A stretch of 64,000 nt of DNA from Christiangramia flava JLT2011 (GTDB taxonomy: Bacteria; Bacteroidota; Bacteroidia; Flavobacteriales; Flavobacteriaceae), in NCBI RefSeq assembly GCF_001951155.1, contig NZ_CP016359.1, positions 2,380,001 to 2,444,000 on the forward strand. Direction: 5' to 3'. Shown here piece by piece: positions 61,725-64,000 of this stretch. Each line of letters begins with the position of its first letter. Position 1 is the first letter of the stretch. The position numbers and the translations under genes are program-made. The notes beneath the pieces were generated by a model, which did not search any database, had not been told where the DNA came from, and was given only the letters and a program-made list of their open reading frames with translations.

Positions 61725-62192
61725 ATGAAGCGCAAATTAGATAAAGTTTTAGGCGGATTTCTCGTGATGCTTCTCGCAATCATGGTATTCGCTGTGTTAT
61801 GGCAGGTGTTCTCGAGATATGTGATGAAATCACCGAGTTCAATAACAGAAGAACTTGCAAGATATTTATTGATCTGGATCGGGATCCTGGGAGCAGCCTA
61901 TGCTTCCGGGCAGCAGGCGCATCTTTCCATCAATCTCCTGGGGCCTAAACTGGCTGAAAACAATAGGAAACGACTGCGAATTTTTATCAATATCCTCATC
62001 ATTTTCTTCGCTGTATGCGTTCTGATTGTGGGTGGCGGTCAGCTGGTACTTTTAAATATGGAGCTGGGACAGAGTTCCGCAGCGCTAAAAGTTCCTTTAT
62101 ATGTCGTATACCTGGTCATCCCGCTCAGCGGTCTCGTGGTTACGGTGTACAAAATCAATGAAATCGTTTATTCTGAAAAATACCTGGTATGA
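61725..62192 (+). CDS. TRAP transporter small membrane subunit (DctQ-type)
   Basis: The 155-residue protein has four predicted membrane segments (about 12-32, 44-63, 83-105, 125-145) and the family's WQVFSRYVMKSPSSITEELARYLLIWIGILGAAYA near 26-61. It links the binding protein to the large DctM subunit in the inner membrane. Its last four bases overlap the ATG of the DctM gene. Confidence 0.9.
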   Translation: MKRKLDKVLGGFLVMLLAIMVFAVLWQVFSRYVMKSPSSITEELARYLLIWIGILGAAYASGQQAHLSINLLGPKLAENNRKRLRIFINILIIFFAVCVLIVGGGQLVLLNMELGQSSAALKVPLYVVYLVIPLSGLVVTVYKINEIVYSEKYLV

Positions 62193-63478
62193 TTCCCGAA
62201 ATTCTGATCTTAGTAGTATCGTTTGTGATCCTTTTGGCAATCGGTGTTCCGGTGGCCTGGTCAATCGGGCTTTCGTGTCTTTTCACCATGCTTTTTACCA
62301 TAGATTCCCTGGCGTCTTTTACAACTATCGCACAGCGAATGGCAACGGGACTGGACAGTTTTTCCCTGCTCGCGATCCCGTTTTTCATACTCGCGGGGCA
62401 GATCATGAACCAGGGCGGTATTGCCAATAGGCTTATTGATTTTGCCAAAGCGCTAATTGGTTCGCTCCCGGGTGGTCTCATCTACGTAAATGTTGTTGCG
62501 GCCATGCTTTTTGGAGCTATCGCAGGTTCTGCAGCAGCTGCAGCTTCAGCGATCGGTGGAATTCTTGGGCCGCACATGGAAGAAGAGAACTATTCCAGGG
62601 AATTTGGAGCCGCGATCAATGTGACTTCTTCAACCACGGGTTTGATCATCCCGCCTTCCAACGTGCTCATCGTCTATTCTTTGGCAAGTGGCGGTGTTTC
62701 GATCGCATCTTTGTTCCTGGCAGGTTACCTTCCCGGAATTCTGATGGGACTGGCACTCATGCTTACCGCGTCATTCTGGATCAAAAAGAAAAAATATCCT
62801 GCTGGGAATTCTACCAGTATCGGTCGCATATTTTCCACATTTTTAAGAGCCCTTCCAAGTTTGTTATTACTGGTGGTGGTGATCGGCGGAATTGTTTCCG
62901 GGATCTTTACCGCTACCGAAGCTTCAGGAATTGCCGTGCTGTACACCTTTATTCTGGCCCTGATCTATGGTGAGCTCAACCGCAAGGTATTGTATGATAT
63001 TTTCCTGAATTCCATCGGGACCACCGCGATCGTCATGTTGCTCATTGCTACATCTATGAGCATGTCCTGGGTGATGTCTTATGAAAGCATTCCGCAATCA
63101 GTTAGTGAAGCCTTACTCACGCTGAGCGATAATAAATATGTTATTCTGCTAATTATCAACTTGCTACTGCTATTTGTGGGGACTTTCATGGATATGACTC
63201 CGGCGGTATTGATTTTTACGCCCATTTTTCTGCCGGTATTGCAAAACCTGGGAGTAGATCCTGTGCACTTCGGAATTTTGATGGTAATGAACCTTTGTGT
63301 GGGACTGTGTACGCCACCGGTGGGCAGCGTGCTCTTCATTGGCGTGAGCGTGGCAAAAACCACTATTCAGAAGGTCATGAAACCTTTACTGCCCTTATAT
63401 GTCGTCATGGCCATTGTACTGCTGATGGTCACCTTTATTCCGGCGATCAGCCTCTGGTTGCCGAGTCTATTCGAATAA
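62189..63478 (+). CDS. TRAP transporter large membrane subunit (DctM-type)
   Basis: The 429-residue protein has about 12 membrane segments and the DctM hallmarks: FSLLAIPFFILAGQIMNQGG near 60, a small-residue-rich FGAIAGSAAAAASAIGGILG stretch near 110, and the C-terminal PVGSVLFIGVSVAKTTIQ near 372. It is the sodium-driven translocation channel. With the DctP and DctQ genes it forms a complete TRAP system placed between eda and uxaB, so uronate uptake is the likely job. Confidence 0.9.
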   Translation: MIPEILILVVSFVILLAIGVPVAWSIGLSCLFTMLFTIDSLASFTTIAQRMATGLDSFSLLAIPFFILAGQIMNQGGIANRLIDFAKALIGSLPGGLIYVNVVAAMLFGAIAGSAAAAASAIGGILGPHMEEENYSREFGAAINVTSSTTGLIIPPSNVLIVYSLASGGVSIASLFLAGYLPGILMGLALMLTASFWIKKKKYPAGNSTSIGRIFSTFLRALPSLLLLVVVIGGIVSGIFTATEASGIAVLYTFILALIYGELNRKVLYDIFLNSIGTTAIVMLLIATSMSMSWVMSYESIPQSVSEALLTLSDNKYVILLIINLLLLFVGTFMDMTPAVLIFTPIFLPVLQNLGVDPVHFGILMVMNLCVGLCTPPVGSVLFIGVSVAKTTIQKVMKPLLPLYVVMAIVLLMVTFIPAISLWLPSLFE

Positions 63479-63494
63479 CCTAATCAACTAGAAA

Positions 63495-64000
63495 ATGGAA
63501 AAAACTTTAAATAAACAGCTGAATAGAGAAAATACCGGACTTCAGGAAAAGTTACCGATCAAAGTAGTGCAGTTTGGAGAAGGAAATTTTCTTCGCGCTT
63601 TCGTGGATTACATTATTGACAAACTGAATAAACAGGCCGATTTTAATGCCGGAGTAGCCGTGGTGCAACCGCTTCCGAAGGGAATGATCCATATGCTGAA
63701 CGACCAGGACGGGCTTTATAACCTGTTTATGAAAGGCGTGAAAAAAGGAAAGGAAATTCAGCAGAAAGAGACGGTATCCTGCATTCAGAAATCTCTCAAT
63801 CCTTATGACGATTATGAAGCTTATTTGAAACTGGCGGAAGAAGAAAGCCTGGAATTCGTGATTTCCAACACGACGGAAGCCGGAATTGCTTTTGACGAGA
63901 ATGATACGCTGGAAGGTGCGCCGCACAATAGTTTTCCTGCCAAATTAACCGCTTTGCTGTATCGCCGTTTTCAGCATTTTGATGGTGCTGCCGCGAAGGC
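63495..64000 (+). CDS. uxaB: Tagaturonate reductase, N-terminal part (cut by window edge)
   Basis: An ATG at 63495 opens a frame that stays open to the window end (168 codons). It begins with MEKTLNKQLNRENTG, followed by LPIKVVQFGEGNFLRAFVDYIID near 21, the NAD-binding start of the mannitol-dehydrogenase superfamily in its altronate-oxidoreductase form. VISNTTEAGIAF near 135 is also typical. It reduces tagaturonate (from UxaC) to altronate. The downstream partner UxaA is expected beyond the edge. A mannitol or fructuronate dehydrogenase is a less likely reading, as uxuB is already present as an SDR. Confidence 0.85.
   Translation, partial: MEKTLNKQLNRENTGLQEKLPIKVVQFGEGNFLRAFVDYIIDKLNKQADFNAGVAVVQPLPKGMIHMLNDQDGLYNLFMKGVKKGKEIQQKETVSCIQKSLNPYDDYEAYLKLAEEESLEFVISNTTEAGIAFDENDTLEGAPHNSFPAKLTALLYRRFQHFDGAAAK

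Overview
The window reads as chromosomal DNA of a marine-type member of the Flavobacteriaceae (Bacteroidota), probably close to Gramella/Christiangramia. This is inferred from several things seen in the sequence: two SusC/SusD pairs, a T9SS C-terminal sorting domain, TAnnTTTG-type promoters, the almost complete lack of Shine-Dalgarno sequences, and a lipoprotein-rich secretome. The genus itself cannot be proven from the sequence alone.

Layout. (1) 1-13,560 is mostly housekeeping: the chorismate-mutase end of a DAHP synthase fusion, rsgA, dtd, two DUF3857/transglutaminase-like exported proteins, a MazG-like pyrophosphohydrolase, aroA, queA, rlmN and a polyprenyl diphosphate synthase. On the minus strand follow two small acidic lipoproteins and a poorly understood radical-SAM/DUF4130 gene pair linked to DNA repair. 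(2) 13,639-36,650 is a first polysaccharide utilisation locus (PUL). It holds a sulfatase and a divergent membrane-bound propeller/LuxR-type regulator, then SusC, SusD and a double-LamG surface lipoprotein. After a strong terminator comes a tightly packed run of three GH144-like enzymes, an esterase gene broken by an in-frame amber codon, a GH43-like protein with a discoidin domain, a GH3 beta-glucosidase and a DUF4886 lipoprotein. GH144 plus GH3 suggests a beta-1,2-glucan or related beta-glucan as target (inference). (3) 36,735-39,253 is a short spacer with an esterase, a YqeY protein, tRNA-Arg(UCG) and a universal stress protein. (4) 39,822-64,000 is a pectin PUL that runs off the right edge. 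It holds SusC, SusD, a beta-helix surface lipoprotein, a giant T9SS-exported pectin methylesterase with three 798-bp tandem repeats, a PL9 pectate lyase, uxuB, fbp, kduI, kduD, uxaC, kdgK, eda, a three-part TRAP transporter and the start of uxaB.

How they work together. In the pectin locus, CE8 removes methyl esters, PL9 cleaves the polygalacturonate and SusC/D imports oligomers. The TRAP system probably carries uronates over the inner membrane. KduI/KduD and UxaC/UxaB/UxuB send unsaturated and saturated uronates towards 2-keto-3-deoxygluconate, and KdgK/Eda cleave this to pyruvate and glyceraldehyde-3-phosphate. FBPase fits the need for gluconeogenesis on such carbon. UxaA and UxuA are not in the window. 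Three copies of a LacI-type palindrome (consensus GTAATCGATTAC) lie before the pectin susC and before kduI and probably form one regulon. A separate cluster of TGTAGTA heptamers lies before the first susC.

No rRNA, CRISPR array, insertion sequence or prophage was seen.
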